Below, one piece after another: positions 7,334 to 14,856 of a stretch of DNA of 37,721 nt (the stretch's first letter is position 1; the number at the start of each line of letters is the position of its first letter). The stretch is from Candidatus Saccharimonadota bacterium (GTDB taxonomy: Bacteria > Patescibacteriota > Saccharimonadia > Saccharimonadales > Saccharimonadaceae), in NCBI GenBank assembly GCA_016286785.1, contig JAEEUB010000010.1:1-37721 (forward strand), read 5' to 3'. The translations under genes and the position numbers were made by a program. The notes beneath the pieces were generated by a model. The model worked only from the letters and a program-made list of their open reading frames with translations, was not told where the DNA came from and ran no database searches.

Positions 7334-9907
7334 CTAAGAACTACCATTCAACCATCCGTCCAAAAACCCTCCCTCGCTTGATTTTTGGCCATTTGGAGGC
7401 GTTTTTGGCTCCAAGACGCCTTCCTGTACGTCTTTTTGTGTTTCGGCTGTTTTAGCGCGCTCTGCAGCGCTCCAACGATCCTGTATCTCTTTTTCTACGT
7501 CAGCTCTAGACTTCCCATATCTAGTGGCCGAGTAATTCTTAAGTGATTTCATTAATTCCTCATTGGCATCACCCATCGGAGCAGGGAGGTTCATAGTAAA
7601 CGGCGCTGAAGGCATATCAAACATCATCACTTTGGCTACCGCGGCAAAATTAGGTGTTTTTGTTAGATCCTCCGCAGTAAAGGTAGGAGTAAACGCCTTC
7701 ACCATTAATTCTGCATCTGTTACACCAATACGCCCACAAATTATGGTACCAACATTTCCTAGTAACGCTTCTCTAATCTTCTCCGTTAGCTGCGTCATAA
7801 ACTGGTTAGCGACAATCAAATTAAGGCGATACTTCCTTGCCTCAGATAGAATTGATTCAAACGAATCTGTCGCAAAATTCTGGAACTCATCAACATAAAG
7901 ACAAAAGTCCTGACGTTCATCCTCAGGTATATCCTGCCTACTCATGGCCGCCTGCTGAAACTTCATTACGAAAATCATACCTAAAAGATTAGCATTAATA
8001 TCCCCTAGTCGCCCCTTAGAAAGGTTAACTAGGAATATCTTTTTGTTATCCATGATTTCACGAATATTAAAGCCCGATTTAACCTGTCCCAAAGTATTTC
8101 TCATAATCGTATTTGCAATAAACGGCCCCCATTTAGAGGCAAACCACGTAATTACTTCTCCCGCATCATTAGATTTCTGCGAGGCCGGAAACTCTTTCGT
8201 CCAATAGTCGTATACTGCCTTATCTGTTACATATTTAAGCTTAGACTTTACGAATTCAGGATCAGTGAAACACTGCGGAATATCAATGAATGTCGCTCCA
8301 GCCGGATCTGCCATCAAAAGAAGCGCTGCATTCCTAAACATGTGCTGCCCACGAGGGCCAAAGAATCCTTGATTTTGAGGATCAAACAGCGACTGCAGCA
8401 TTGATATCCCCTCTTGAACGATAAAGTCTTTCTGATCCTCCGTAGTAAATTCAAACATATTCATACCCACCGGATGTTCGATGTCAGCAGGATCAAAATA
8501 AATGACATCGTCAATTCTCTCCTGCGGAACACGTTGCAAAATCGCCTCCACCGCATCGCCATGAGGATCTATAAAAGCAAAACCGCGCCCATCACACATA
8601 TCTTGAAAAGCCATATTCTCCAAAAACACAGACTTACCCATACCAGTTTGCCCAATTACGTACATATGGCGACGACGATCCTTTTCTTGAAGATAAATCG
8701 GCTTCTTATCTCCACGAAACTCGTTAGTGCCAAGAAATAGCCCTTCCGTGGCCAATTTGGCCGGCCCGTCAACCTGCTTCACTAATTGACGCTCCACCTG
8801 AGAATTTGGTATCGAAGTTTGCTCTGGAAGATGATAAATAGAAGCAAGCTCTACGCTATTTAAAATGCTAGATTTTGTACCCAGTGGGAAAAATCTAAAA
8901 GTATAATCAACTACTAATTTCTTGGCATTTTTTAGCATATTCACTTTAAAACCATTTAGCTCCGGAGAATTAAACTGTGAAAAAGCCGACACGACTCCAC
9001 CAAGAATCGCATCAGAACGAGCCTTACTAGGGGAGCTAGCTATAATTCTAATTAAAGTTTCAAATGCCGGGTATCGCATTTTATTAGCCACGGCAGTCAT
9101 TTCGTCCTGTTTAATGTTGGTAACTGGAGTAGGGCCTTCTTCTTTTTCATGCTCCGAAGGCACTTCCCAGGGGGCACGTATAAGGTCGATGGCAAGATTT
9201 GCCATATTGGTCCTAAATGAAGATCCTGTTTTTTCACCCTTCTGGGTTTTTTCTATATATTCTCTTCCTTTTTCCGACCAATTTTTTTGTGCAGGACGAA
9301 ACAAAATTTGTACAGCAGCACCTTCATTTTTACCGACAGTCGAAAGCGCATTTAAAATCGCCATTTGCGCATCGCGCTTAGTATCTTCATATGTCGATAT
9401 TGGCAAGTATGAGTCTTTACTAAGGGTAAGCTCAGCCCCAGAAACCGTATTAATTCCACCTCCCCCAATAAAGATGTTCTCTTCACGTTTTTCCTCTATT
9501 CTTGCTGTCGGATAAGAAGATTGAATTGCCTGTCTAACCGTCTCTGTTAAAACCGCAGGCACTATCGCATAGTAATGGATAAAACCATCCTTCGCGATTA
9601 TCTCTAGCGAAAAATGTCTCTGCCCATAAAGTCTTGTTTTTAGTCCTTCAATCACGGTAGACGACAAAATTGAGTACATAACCTGAGCTTTTGAAACCGC
9701 TTCATTCGCCACATCTCTCTTATCTCTTCCGCCTACTTCAATATCATCGGTGCTGGGCGGCAAATGAATAAGTAGCGGAATCATCTTAAGGCCCCGTTCA
9801 TATTTTTTGGCCTTTCTTAGTTTATTAATCTTTAATCCAAAAACAACTGCAAGAACCAAAAAAATCGCCACTACAACAATTAACACAACCACCACCCAAG
9901 ACTTCAT
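7334..9907 (-). CDS. membrane-anchored TraG/VirD4-like ATPase (type IV secretion / coupling-protein family)
   Basis: About 857 aa. One N-terminal membrane helix is followed by a basic stretch and a ~380-residue domain of unknown fold. A TraD/VirD4/HerA-type P-loop ATPase comes next; numbered from an upstream GTG at 9919, its Walker A is GQTGMGKS at ~423-430, followed by IDPHGD at ~450 and Walker B CLYVDEFQ at ~673-680. The C-terminus is Gln/Lys/Gly-rich. The ATG at 9907 is preferred because AGGTGG lies 8 nt upstream. Such ATPases pump DNA or protein across membranes. No VirB-type channel genes are visible here, so the substrate is unknown. Two small Saccharibacteria-type genes lie immediately upstream on the same strand. 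Confidence 0.85.
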   Translation of the reverse strand: MKSWVVVVLIVVVAIFLVLAVVFGLKINKLRKAKKYERGLKMIPLLIHLPPSTDDIEVGGRDKRDVANEAVSKAQVMYSILSSTVIEGLKTRLYGQRHFSLEIIAKDGFIHYYAIVPAVLTETVRQAIQSSYPTARIEEKREENIFIGGGGINTVSGAELTLSKDSYLPISTYEDTKRDAQMAILNALSTVGKNEGAAVQILFRPAQKNWSEKGREYIEKTQKGEKTGSSFRTNMANLAIDLIRAPWEVPSEHEKEEGPTPVTNIKQDEMTAVANKMRYPAFETLIRIIASSPSKARSDAILGGVVSAFSQFNSPELNGFKVNMLKNAKKLVVDYTFRFFPLGTKSSILNSVELASIYHLPEQTSIPNSQVERQLVKQVDGPAKLATEGLFLGTNEFRGDKKPIYLQEKDRRRHMYVIGQTGMGKSVFLENMAFQDMCDGRGFAFIDPHGDAVEAILQRVPQERIDDVIYFDPADIEHPVGMNMFEFTTEDQKDFIVQEGISMLQSLFDPQNQGFFGPRGQHMFRNAALLLMADPAGATFIDIPQCFTDPEFVKSKLKYVTDKAVYDYWTKEFPASQKSNDAGEVITWFASKWGPFIANTIMRNTLGQVKSGFNIREIMDNKKIFLVNLSKGRLGDINANLLGMIFVMKFQQAAMSRQDIPEDERQDFCLYVDEFQNFATDSFESILSEARKYRLNLIVANQFMTQLTEKIREALLGNVGTIICGRIGVTDAELMVKAFTPTFTAEDLTKTPNFAAVAKVMMFDMPSAPFTMNLPAPMGDANEELMKSLKNYSATRYGKSRADVEKEIQDRWSAAERAKTAETQKDVQEGVLEPKTPPNGQKSSEGGFLDGWLNGSS

Positions 9908-9953
9908 CAACGACCCCACCTATTAAAAGTATTGTAAAAAAAACATAAACAGA

Positions 9954-10385
9954 TCATTTATAGCCGTCTCCAATCTTTCGACCAAATGATTTATCGATAT
10001 TCTCCTCCATATAATTCCTACTTTTATCATAAAAGTTTACAACATCGCCGTCCTTATCAAGCCGGCTCATCACCTTATCAATGGCCTCCACCGACCTAGG
10101 ATCAAGCCTATTTGTTGTTTTTATTATTGGTTCCTGCTGAGCATCAGGCGCGACGGAATAATTTACTCCGTTTGCATAATCGTTCGTTGCCGCAATTTGT
10201 TCATCAGCACTCTGAGTCTCGCCAGATAAGCTTAGCGCTTTATTACCAACTCCTCTCGAATCTACTAGGTTACCACCCAAAATTTGCCGTTCAGGAATCT
10301 GAGAATTCATTTCATCAAAACGAGGCGCATCAAAAGACCTCTGTTTCTCGTAGCCAGTAGGCATCACCTCGCTTTTATTATCCAT
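9954..10385 (-). CDS. small hydrophilic protein upstream of the TraG-like ATPase
   Basis: A 143-aa soluble protein with no signal peptide, membrane helix or recognised domain. The first ~85 residues are Gln/Asn/Ser-rich and look disordered. The last ~50 (RLDPRSVEAIDKVMSRLDKD onwards) look helical and ordered. The ATG at 10385 is chosen over one two codons upstream because TGATACAAT ends exactly six bases before it, predicting a leaderless mRNA. Its position 46 nt before the ATPase gene suggests a functional link, such as an adaptor or substrate (inference). Confidence 0.6.
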   Translation of the reverse strand: MDNKSEVMPTGYEKQRSFDAPRFDEMNSQIPERQILGGNLVDSRGVGNKALSLSGETQSADEQIAATNDYANGVNYSVAPDAQQEPIIKTTNRLDPRSVEAIDKVMSRLDKDGDVVNFYDKSRNYMEENIDKSFGRKIGDGYK

Positions 10386-10391
10386 AAGCAT

Positions 10392-10400
10392 ATTGTATCA
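10392..10400 (-). promoter_or_regulatory. extended -10 promoter, leaderless start
   Basis: Minus-strand TGATACAAT with the -10 hexamer at 10392-10397, ending six bases before the ATG at 10385. No clear -35 box. It lies at the junction with the upstream membrane-protein gene. Confidence 0.55.
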
Positions 10401-10402
10401 CA

Positions 10403-10756
10403 CTAAACTCTTTTGTACACCAAAAACTCTGCAAGAACCAAAAAAAGCACAATTAAACCAATTGTCCACAGGTTAACCACGCCAAAAGAGCGCGCCATTA
10501 AAAGCATAATCGGCCCAAAGGCAAACACTGCAGCGTAAAGGTAATCCTTACCACGAAAAGTAGTTTTTCTAAGCGCAACACGGCAAAACAGCTGCATCAC
10601 AATAGAAATCAAGCAAAACAATTCCATATAAAGTGTTGTAAAAAATAATAAAACACCTAGCGGACCAATCTCCGTAGGTGATGTTACGTTTAGCATCGTA
10701 AGTAAAACTGCGAGTCCTACGACGCTAAAAATATAGATAAAACGGTTACGCTTCAT
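10403..10756 (-). CDS. small integral membrane protein
   Basis: A 117-aa protein that is almost all membrane: four predicted helices at about 8-24, 32-56, 72-88 and 93-112, with short basic loops (RKTTFRGKD). No family recognised. The mRNA is predicted leaderless because TATAAT ends six bases before the ATG. It is the first of three same-strand genes leading to the TraG-like ATPase, so it may be an accessory membrane subunit (inference). Confidence 0.6.
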   Translation of the reverse strand: MKRNRFIYIFSVVGLAVLLTMLNVTSPTEIGPLGVLLFFTTLYMELFCLISIVMQLFCRVALRKTTFRGKDYLYAAVFAFGPIMLLMARSFGVVNLWTIGLIVLFLVLAEFLVYKRV

Positions 10757-10762
10757 AACCTC

Positions 10763-10771
10763 ATTATATCA
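10763..10771 (-). promoter_or_regulatory. extended -10 promoter, leaderless start
   Basis: Minus-strand TGATATAAT with the -10 hexamer at 10763-10768. Six bases separate it from the ATG at 10756, so transcription would begin at the start codon. GAGG within those six bases could alternatively act as a ribosome-binding site for a longer transcript starting at ~11,111. Confidence 0.55.
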
Positions 10772-10779
10772 TAAATGGT

Positions 10780-11111
10780 TAACCCCCAAGAATTTGGAGG
10801 GAGGCGGCGGCTATCCGGTACTAAAAAAATAACTATTTACCTGAGCCGTGATCCGCCATTCCCTTTTTGACCGCTTCACACTAGGTGAAGCATTGTCCTT
10901 GCCGTTTTTCTTTCATTCTTGTTTATGGATAATTAATGTGCTAATGAAAGATTTTTGGCGCGCTCAACGCATTTTAGCGGAGCTCTAGGTAATTCCTAAG
11001 TTGTAATTTATGGCTAGAAATTACCTTTTCGCCCGCCAATCGCTATGGCTTATCTCTCTTCATCTTGTTAAAATACCTTTTATTTTTAGTTTTTGTCTAG
11101 TCATCTCGACT
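10780..11111 (-). ncRNA. candidate structured RNA or long 5' leader
   Basis: About 330 nt without a plausible protein gene, downstream of a minus-strand promoter (11118-11146). Read on the minus strand it holds several hairpins: GGTAATT paired with AATTACC (about 11023 and 10988); a perfect GCTTCAC/GTGAAGC hairpin with a 5-nt loop near 10872-10890; a bulged GGCGG+CGGCT / AGCCG+CCGCC stem near 10804-10857; and CCTCCAA/TTGGGGG near 10783-10800. No known riboswitch, 6S or SRP signature was recognised. It could be a stand-alone RNA or a leader of the membrane-protein gene. Confidence 0.35.
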
Positions 11112-11117
11112 ACTTTT

Positions 11118-11146
11118 ATCCTAGCACAAAACACACAAAAAATCAA
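11118..11146 (-). promoter_or_regulatory. promoter of the candidate RNA/leader
   Basis: Minus-strand TTGATT (11141-11146), a 17-nt spacer ending in TGC, and TAGGAT (11118-11123). The predicted start is near 11111. It is divergent from the ssrA promoter, about 130 bp away. Confidence 0.55.
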
Positions 11147-11278
11147 TAGATTTATTCAATTATATTGATGTATTTTTAACAACAATAGCCCTAATTATTC
11201 CCTGTTCTAATTCTTTGTTCAAAATGTTGTTAATTTAACAACATTAAAGCCAAAAAACGCCTCACGCCTCGGCCTATC

Positions 11279-11307
11279 TTGCTTAATTGTTGTAAATTTG
11301 ATATAAT
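11279..11307 (+). promoter_or_regulatory. ssrA promoter
   Basis: TTGCTT (11279-11284), a 17-nt spacer and TATAAT (11302-11307, preceded by TGA). It ends about 10 nt before the mature tmRNA 5' end. Confidence 0.75.
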
Positions 11308-11317
11308 AAAATCAGTT

Positions 11318-11674
11318 GGGGCTGATCATAGCTTAGACGAATTATTAACAGACGCGATGCATGTCGATTAAATACCGTAAGTATTAAATAAGTGCTAAAA
11401 ACACGAAAACAGCGCATGTCATGTACATGCCTGCTTATGCCTAATTTTTTTCAAGGCTGATTTCGGTTTAAGGTTCCGTAGAATCGAAATTATCATATAA
11501 CGGAAATAAGGCTATTTGGTTGGCGAAAAATAGCTCTAAAATTAGCCATGGCGCTGGCCAGTTTCGTTTTCTGCAGCTAGCTAGAACTTGCCAAGACAAA
11601 ACAGAAAACTATGCATGTAGATTCACGTCCAAGTGATAGTCCGGACCCGGAGGCAGTATCCGGCAGCTCCACCA
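11318..11674 (+). ncRNA. ssrA: transfer-messenger RNA (tmRNA)
   Basis: The 357-nt RNA rescues stalled ribosomes with SmpB, which is also encoded here (36788-37204). The acceptor stem GGGGCTG (11318-11324) pairs with CAGCTCC (11664-11670), with the G3-U70 pair used by AlaRS, followed by encoded ACCA. The tag reading frame starts at GCT (11394) and ends at TAA (11442-11444), encoding AKNTKTAHVMYMPAYA. Odd points: the T-arm (11647-11663) has a perfect 5-bp stem but loop GGCAGTA instead of TTCRANY, and the D-loop region near 11334-11347 also departs from the usual GGATTCGACGGG. Confidence 0.95.
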
Positions 11675-11687
11675 ATTTAAATTTCCT

Positions 11688-11710
11688 AAAAGACCCCGGC
11701 GGTCTTTTTT
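11688..11710 (+). terminator. ssrA terminator
   Basis: AAAAGACC (11688-11695) pairs with GGTCTTTT (11701-11708) over a 5-nt loop (CCGGC) and runs into a T-tract. It lies 13 nt after the tmRNA CCA end. Confidence 0.85.
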
Positions 11711-11779
11711 TGCTGTTCCCTTTCTAAAAAAATGGATACATTAAATCTTTTTTAATTTTAAACATAAAAAACCAATTAC

Positions 11780-11890
11780 AAAGAAAAAGACCGGTAACTG
11801 CGAGGAAAACCGGTCTTTCTTGTAGAGTGTGGAGTTATTTTGGCTAATTTTTTGTTTTGACCTTTTGAATAATTTTTTTATTCAAAAGCT
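11780..11890 (-). ncRNA. probable new small RNA (~110 nt)
   Basis: A minus-strand unit between ssrA and comM with a near-consensus promoter (11897-11925) and its own intrinsic terminator: arms 11809-11818 and 11786-11795, ten perfect base pairs, then TTTTTCTTT. Predicted length is about 110 nt. The 5' part contains a perfect 11-bp hairpin (CTTTTGAATAA / TTATTCAAAAG, around 11863-11889). An A-rich single-stranded linker (AAAACAAAAAATTAGCC) joins it to the terminator hairpin. No start codon or reading frame of note. It does not resemble 6S, SRP or a known riboswitch. Confidence 0.6.
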
Positions 11891-11896
11891 ACCTCT

Positions 11897-11925
11897 ATAA
11901 TAGCGCTAAAAAATGGTTATGTCAA
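11897..11925 (-). promoter_or_regulatory. strong promoter of the small RNA
   Basis: Minus-strand TTGACA (11920-11925), a 17-nt spacer and TATTAT (11897-11902). With the rrn promoter this is the best sigma70 match in the window. No protein gene lies downstream before the terminator. The remaining plus-strand sequence to 12048 is AT-rich with nothing else recognised. Confidence 0.75.
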
Positions 11926-12048
11926 TAGATTTTTTGAACAATTTTTGTATATTTTTTTGGAGTTTTCCACAACCTATATTGCCCTACTAGAGTCAGCATA
12001 AATTACCGCATATCCCACACTTCTATATTTTTTAACCGTCAAAATAAT

Positions 12049-12076
12049 CTACTTAAAACATAGCCGTTTTAAGTAG
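12049..12076. repeat. perfect 11-bp inverted repeat upstream of comM (putative operator)
   Basis: CTACTTAAAAC (12049-12059), a 6-nt spacer and GTTTTAAGTAG (12066-12076). It ends one base before the -35 box of the comM promoter. There is no T-tract, so it is not a terminator. The position suits a dimeric regulator acting on the competence gene (inference). Confidence 0.65.
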
Positions 12077-12077
12077 G

Positions 12078-12106
12078 TTGAATTATTACGGTCGTCATGC
12101 TAGTAA
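12078..12106 (+). promoter_or_regulatory. comM promoter, leaderless start
   Basis: TTGAAT (12078-12083), a 17-nt spacer ending TGC, and TAGTAA (12101-12106). Six bases separate the -10 from the ATG at 12113, so the mRNA is predicted leaderless. No ribosome-binding site is visible. The -10 hexamer itself is weak (three of six consensus bases). Confidence 0.5.
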
Positions 12107-12112
12107 CGTGAC

Positions 12113-13636
12113 ATGATAGCAAAAATTCATTCAATAGTACCCTTTGGTTTCGATGGTAAGCCAGTCGAAGTAGAAGGCGACACAAACAATGGTCTCCCAT
12201 CATTTAACATTGTCGGAATGGCCAGTAAAACCGTCAACGAAGCCAAAGAGCGCGTGCGTAGCGCCATAATTAATTCCGCTTTCTCATTTCCAAGAAAAAA
12301 AGTCACCATCAATCTTGCGCCCGCGGAACTTCATAAAGATGGCACATATCTAGATTTACCAATCGCATTATCCATATTGATACTATCTAAGCAATTAGCG
12401 CAGGCCACAGTAGCGAACAAGCTTTTTGTAGGTGAATTATCCCTTAATGGAGAATTGCGACCAATAAAAGGCATTATAAACATCGTAGAAACCGCCCGTA
12501 AAGCTAATTTTAAAGAAATATACTTGCCATTCAAAAATCTACCCCAGGCCTCACTCATTTCTGGAATCACGATTTATGGAGCAAAAACTCTTCAAGATAT
12601 TTTTCTTCATCTATTAAATCAAAAAGAGCTCCCTGTCGCCCAAAAACCAAATATCAAAAAACTCCTAAAAGCTCCAAATAAAAACCACTCGCCCGTCTTT
12701 TTAGATCATATCATGGGGCAAGAATCGGCAAAAAGAGCGCTAGAAATCGCCATCTCTGGGCACCACAATATCTTAATTTCTGGCCCGCCAGGCGCAGGTA
12801 AAACCTTGCTCGCCAAGGCTGCGGCAAATCTCTTGCCAGACTTAACTGCTAATGAAATGATTGGGCTAACTAAAATTTACTCAATTGCCGGTCTAACAAA
12901 CGACGAGATTATCAAAAACCGCCCCTTTAGAAACCCTCACCACACATCGAGCCAGATATCAATCATCGGTGGCGCTAGCGGTCCCGGCGAAATTTCGTTA
13001 GCTCATAAAGGAATCTTGTTTCTTGATGAAATTCCCGAATTTTCAAGGACCACCCTGGAATCACTAAGGCAGCCCCTAGAAGACAAAGCAATTTCCATCT
13101 CAAAAGCTAATCACAAAGTAATTTACCCCGCAGACTTCATGCTGATAGCCACTATGAACCCCTGCCCGTGCGGATATCTAGGTGACCCCACGCACGAATG
13201 CCACTGCACCGAACTACAGATAAAAAACTACCAAAAAAGACTTTCTGGTCCGCTTTTCGATAGGATTGACTTAACCATAAGCGTAGAAAGGGTAGATAAC
13301 GAAAGCTTGCGCACGTCCACATCTAAGATAAGCGCCAAACATACTGTTGTAAAAAATAAAATAACAGATGCATTGAGCCGTCAACTCCTAAGATATGGCG
13401 AAGATGGCACTTTTAATGGTTCCCTTTCATCTTTTGAAGTGGCAAGAAAAATCAAACTAGAATCTACTGCCGAAAAGCTTCTTTTAACAGCTTCAAAAAA
13501 GCTTAATCTCTCGGCTAGATCATATTTTAAAACAATTAAAGTCGCCATGACCATCGCCGATCTAGAAGGCAAAACCATTGTTAAAGATTATCACATTGCC
13601 GAAGCCCTAACTTACAGAAAACGTCAAAATGCCTGA
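12113..13636 (+). CDS. comM: ComM / YifB family Mg-chelatase-like AAA+ ATPase
   Basis: 507 aa, full length for the family. An N-terminal ChlI-type (Lon-protease-fold) domain (~1-170) precedes the Mg-chelatase-like AAA+ domain: Walker A GPPGAGKT at 224-231, Walker B ILFLDEIPEF at 301-310, and the family's Cys-rich patch (PCPCGYLGD...CHC) at ~350-365. A C-terminal helical domain follows. ComM is a branch-migration helicase that helps integrate incoming DNA during natural transformation, so the gene suggests competence. It is a single gene whose promoter is flanked by a perfect inverted repeat. Confidence 0.95.
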   Translation: MIAKIHSIVPFGFDGKPVEVEGDTNNGLPSFNIVGMASKTVNEAKERVRSAIINSAFSFPRKKVTINLAPAELHKDGTYLDLPIALSILILSKQLAQATVANKLFVGELSLNGELRPIKGIINIVETARKANFKEIYLPFKNLPQASLISGITIYGAKTLQDIFLHLLNQKELPVAQKPNIKKLLKAPNKNHSPVFLDHIMGQESAKRALEIAISGHHNILISGPPGAGKTLLAKAAANLLPDLTANEMIGLTKIYSIAGLTNDEIIKNRPFRNPHHTSSQISIIGGASGPGEISLAHKGILFLDEIPEFSRTTLESLRQPLEDKAISISKANHKVIYPADFMLIATMNPCPCGYLGDPTHECHCTELQIKNYQKRLSGPLFDRIDLTISVERVDNESLRTSTSKISAKHTVVKNKITDALSRQLLRYGEDGTFNGSLSSFEVARKIKLESTAEKLLLTASKKLNLSARSYFKTIKVAMTIADLEGKTIVKDYHIAEALTYRKRQNA

Positions 13637-13643
13637 AAAACAC

Positions 13644-13671
13644 TTGTCTTTTCCCTATTTTTTGATATAAT
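13644..13671 (+). promoter_or_regulatory. infC operon promoter
   Basis: TTGTCT (13644-13649), a 16-nt spacer and TATAAT (13666-13671, preceded by TGA). Start near 13678; the leader of about 30 nt carries AAAGGA just before the predicted AUC start. Confidence 0.7.
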
Positions 13672-13707
13672 ATACCACAGGTTAATTCAAGAGAAGAAAG
13701 GACTATC

Positions 13708-14226
13708 ATCAAAAATAATTCACGGACTAAACTAAACGGAGAAATTCGTTATCCCGAGGTCCGCGTAATCGGTTCTAACGGTGAGCAGCTAGGCATTATG
13801 TCTAGTCGCGAAGCTCAACTCCTCGCGAATGAACAGGGCGTAGATTTAGTAGAGATTGCCTCAAACGCTAATCCGCCGGTCGTTAAAATCATTGACTGGG
13901 GTAAATTCCAGTATCAAAGAATGAAAGAAGAAGCCAAAAATCGCAAAAAAGCTCGCGAAAAACAATCCGAGCTAAAGCAAATGAAAATTGGCCTCAAAAT
14001 TTCAGATAACGACCTTAACATTAAAGTCCGCAAAATCCGTGGTTTCCTCGATGATGGCGACCGAGTAAAGATTTTAATAGTCTTTCGTGGCCGCGAAATG
14101 ATTCATCGCGAAATCGGCAACGTCCTTTTAGATAAAGTCGTTTCAATGCTAGGAGACGATGTCGTTTTAGAAGGTAAACCACAAATGAACGGGCGCAACC
14201 TATCGGCTCAGGTACGAAAAAAGTAA
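13708..14226 (+). CDS. infC: translation initiation factor IF-3, probable AUC start
   Basis: IF-3 binds the 30S subunit and proofreads start-codon choice. Starting at the first ATG (13798) would remove about 30 conserved residues. The in-frame upstream codons encode the family N-terminus (LNGEIRYPEVRVIGSNGEQL). Between the in-frame TGA at 13663 and 13798 there is no ATG, GTG or TTG. AAAGGA (13697-13702) lies five bases before ATC at 13708, giving 172 aa, a normal IF-3 length. E. coli infC uses AUU, and the rare start mediates autoregulation because IF-3 rejects non-canonical codons. ATC at 13705 is the alternative. First gene of infC-rpmI-rplT-rpmB. Confidence 0.9.
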   Translation: MKNNSRTKLNGEIRYPEVRVIGSNGEQLGIMSSREAQLLANEQGVDLVEIASNANPPVVKIIDWGKFQYQRMKEEAKNRKKAREKQSELKQMKIGLKISDNDLNIKVRKIRGFLDDGDRVKILIVFRGREMIHREIGNVLLDKVVSMLGDDVVLEGKPQMNGRNLSAQVRKK

Positions 14227-14311
14227 TTTCCTACTTTCAAGGCCTACCGATCGCACCTAGCACAACAAAGTCGTGCAACAATATTAACCATAATATATAA
14301 AGGAAATAAGT

Positions 14312-14506
14312 ATGCCAAAGCTAAAAACGCATAAAGGCACAGCTAAGCGCATCAAAGTTACCCGCTCCGGGAAAATAATGCGCGAACGCGCTTACGGGAA
14401 CCACATTCTCGCTAAAAAATCCAAAGCCAGGAAGCGAAATATTAAAACCACCGCCACGGTTAGTGGCAAAATTGCTAAAAATATTAAGCGGGCGTTAGGA
14501 GTTTAA
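14312..14506 (+). CDS. rpmI: 50S ribosomal protein bL35
   Basis: A 64-aa basic protein with the bL35 signature: [13 protein letters not shown] at the start, then K(I/T)xxSGKI and the HxLxKKSxxRKRN motif. Full length. A ribosome-binding site (AAAGGAAATAAGT) precedes the ATG. The 85-nt gap after infC holds no gene; in many bacteria bL20 represses this operon through this region, but no clear bL20-binding fold was identified. Confidence 0.97.
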   Translation: MPKLKTHKGTAKRIKVTRSGKIMRERAYGNHILAKKSKARKRNIKTTATVSGKIAKNIKRALGV

Positions 14507-14507
14507 A

Positions 14508-14855
14508 ATGAGAATCAAAAGAGGTGTCGCCGCAAGGGCTAAACATAAGAAGATATTAAAATCCGCCAAAGGGATGCAACACTATCGCACCCGAAGCTTC
14601 CGTCTCGGTAAGCAAGGCGTAATTAAGGCATTAAGATACAGTTACCGTGATCGCCGCAATCGCAAACGCGATTTACGCGCACTCTGGATTACTAGAATCA
14701 ACAACGCTTCAAGAGAATTAGGTCTTTCCTACTCTCAATTAATTGCCGGCATGAAAAACAAAGGAGTCAACCTTGATCGCAAAATCTTAGCCGATCTTGC
14801 TGTCAATAACCCCGAAGCGTTCAAGAAAATCGTAAACACTATAAAGGAGAAATAA
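14508..14855 (+). CDS. rplT: 50S ribosomal protein bL20
   Basis: A 115-aa full-length bL20. The long basic N-terminal helix (RIKRGVAARAKHKKILKSAK) is followed by the conserved RDRRNRKRDLRALWI core and the globular end. It starts one base after the rpmI stop codon, so translation is coupled. An early 23S assembly protein and, in other bacteria, the autogenous repressor of this operon. Confidence 0.97.
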   Translation: MRIKRGVAARAKHKKILKSAKGMQHYRTRSFRLGKQGVIKALRYSYRDRRNRKRDLRALWITRINNASRELGLSYSQLIAGMKNKGVNLDRKILADLAVNNPEAFKKIVNTIKEK

Positions 14856-14856
14856 G

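Noticed and set aside
8922-9515. 197-codon plus-strand frame inside the TraG-like ATPase gene
   Set aside because: Antisense to conserved coding sequence and without a credible start signal.
11860-12010. AT-rich stretch with a DnaA-box-like TTTTCCACA at 11963
   Set aside because: Only one weak box, no dnaA or dnaN nearby; not enough for an origin.
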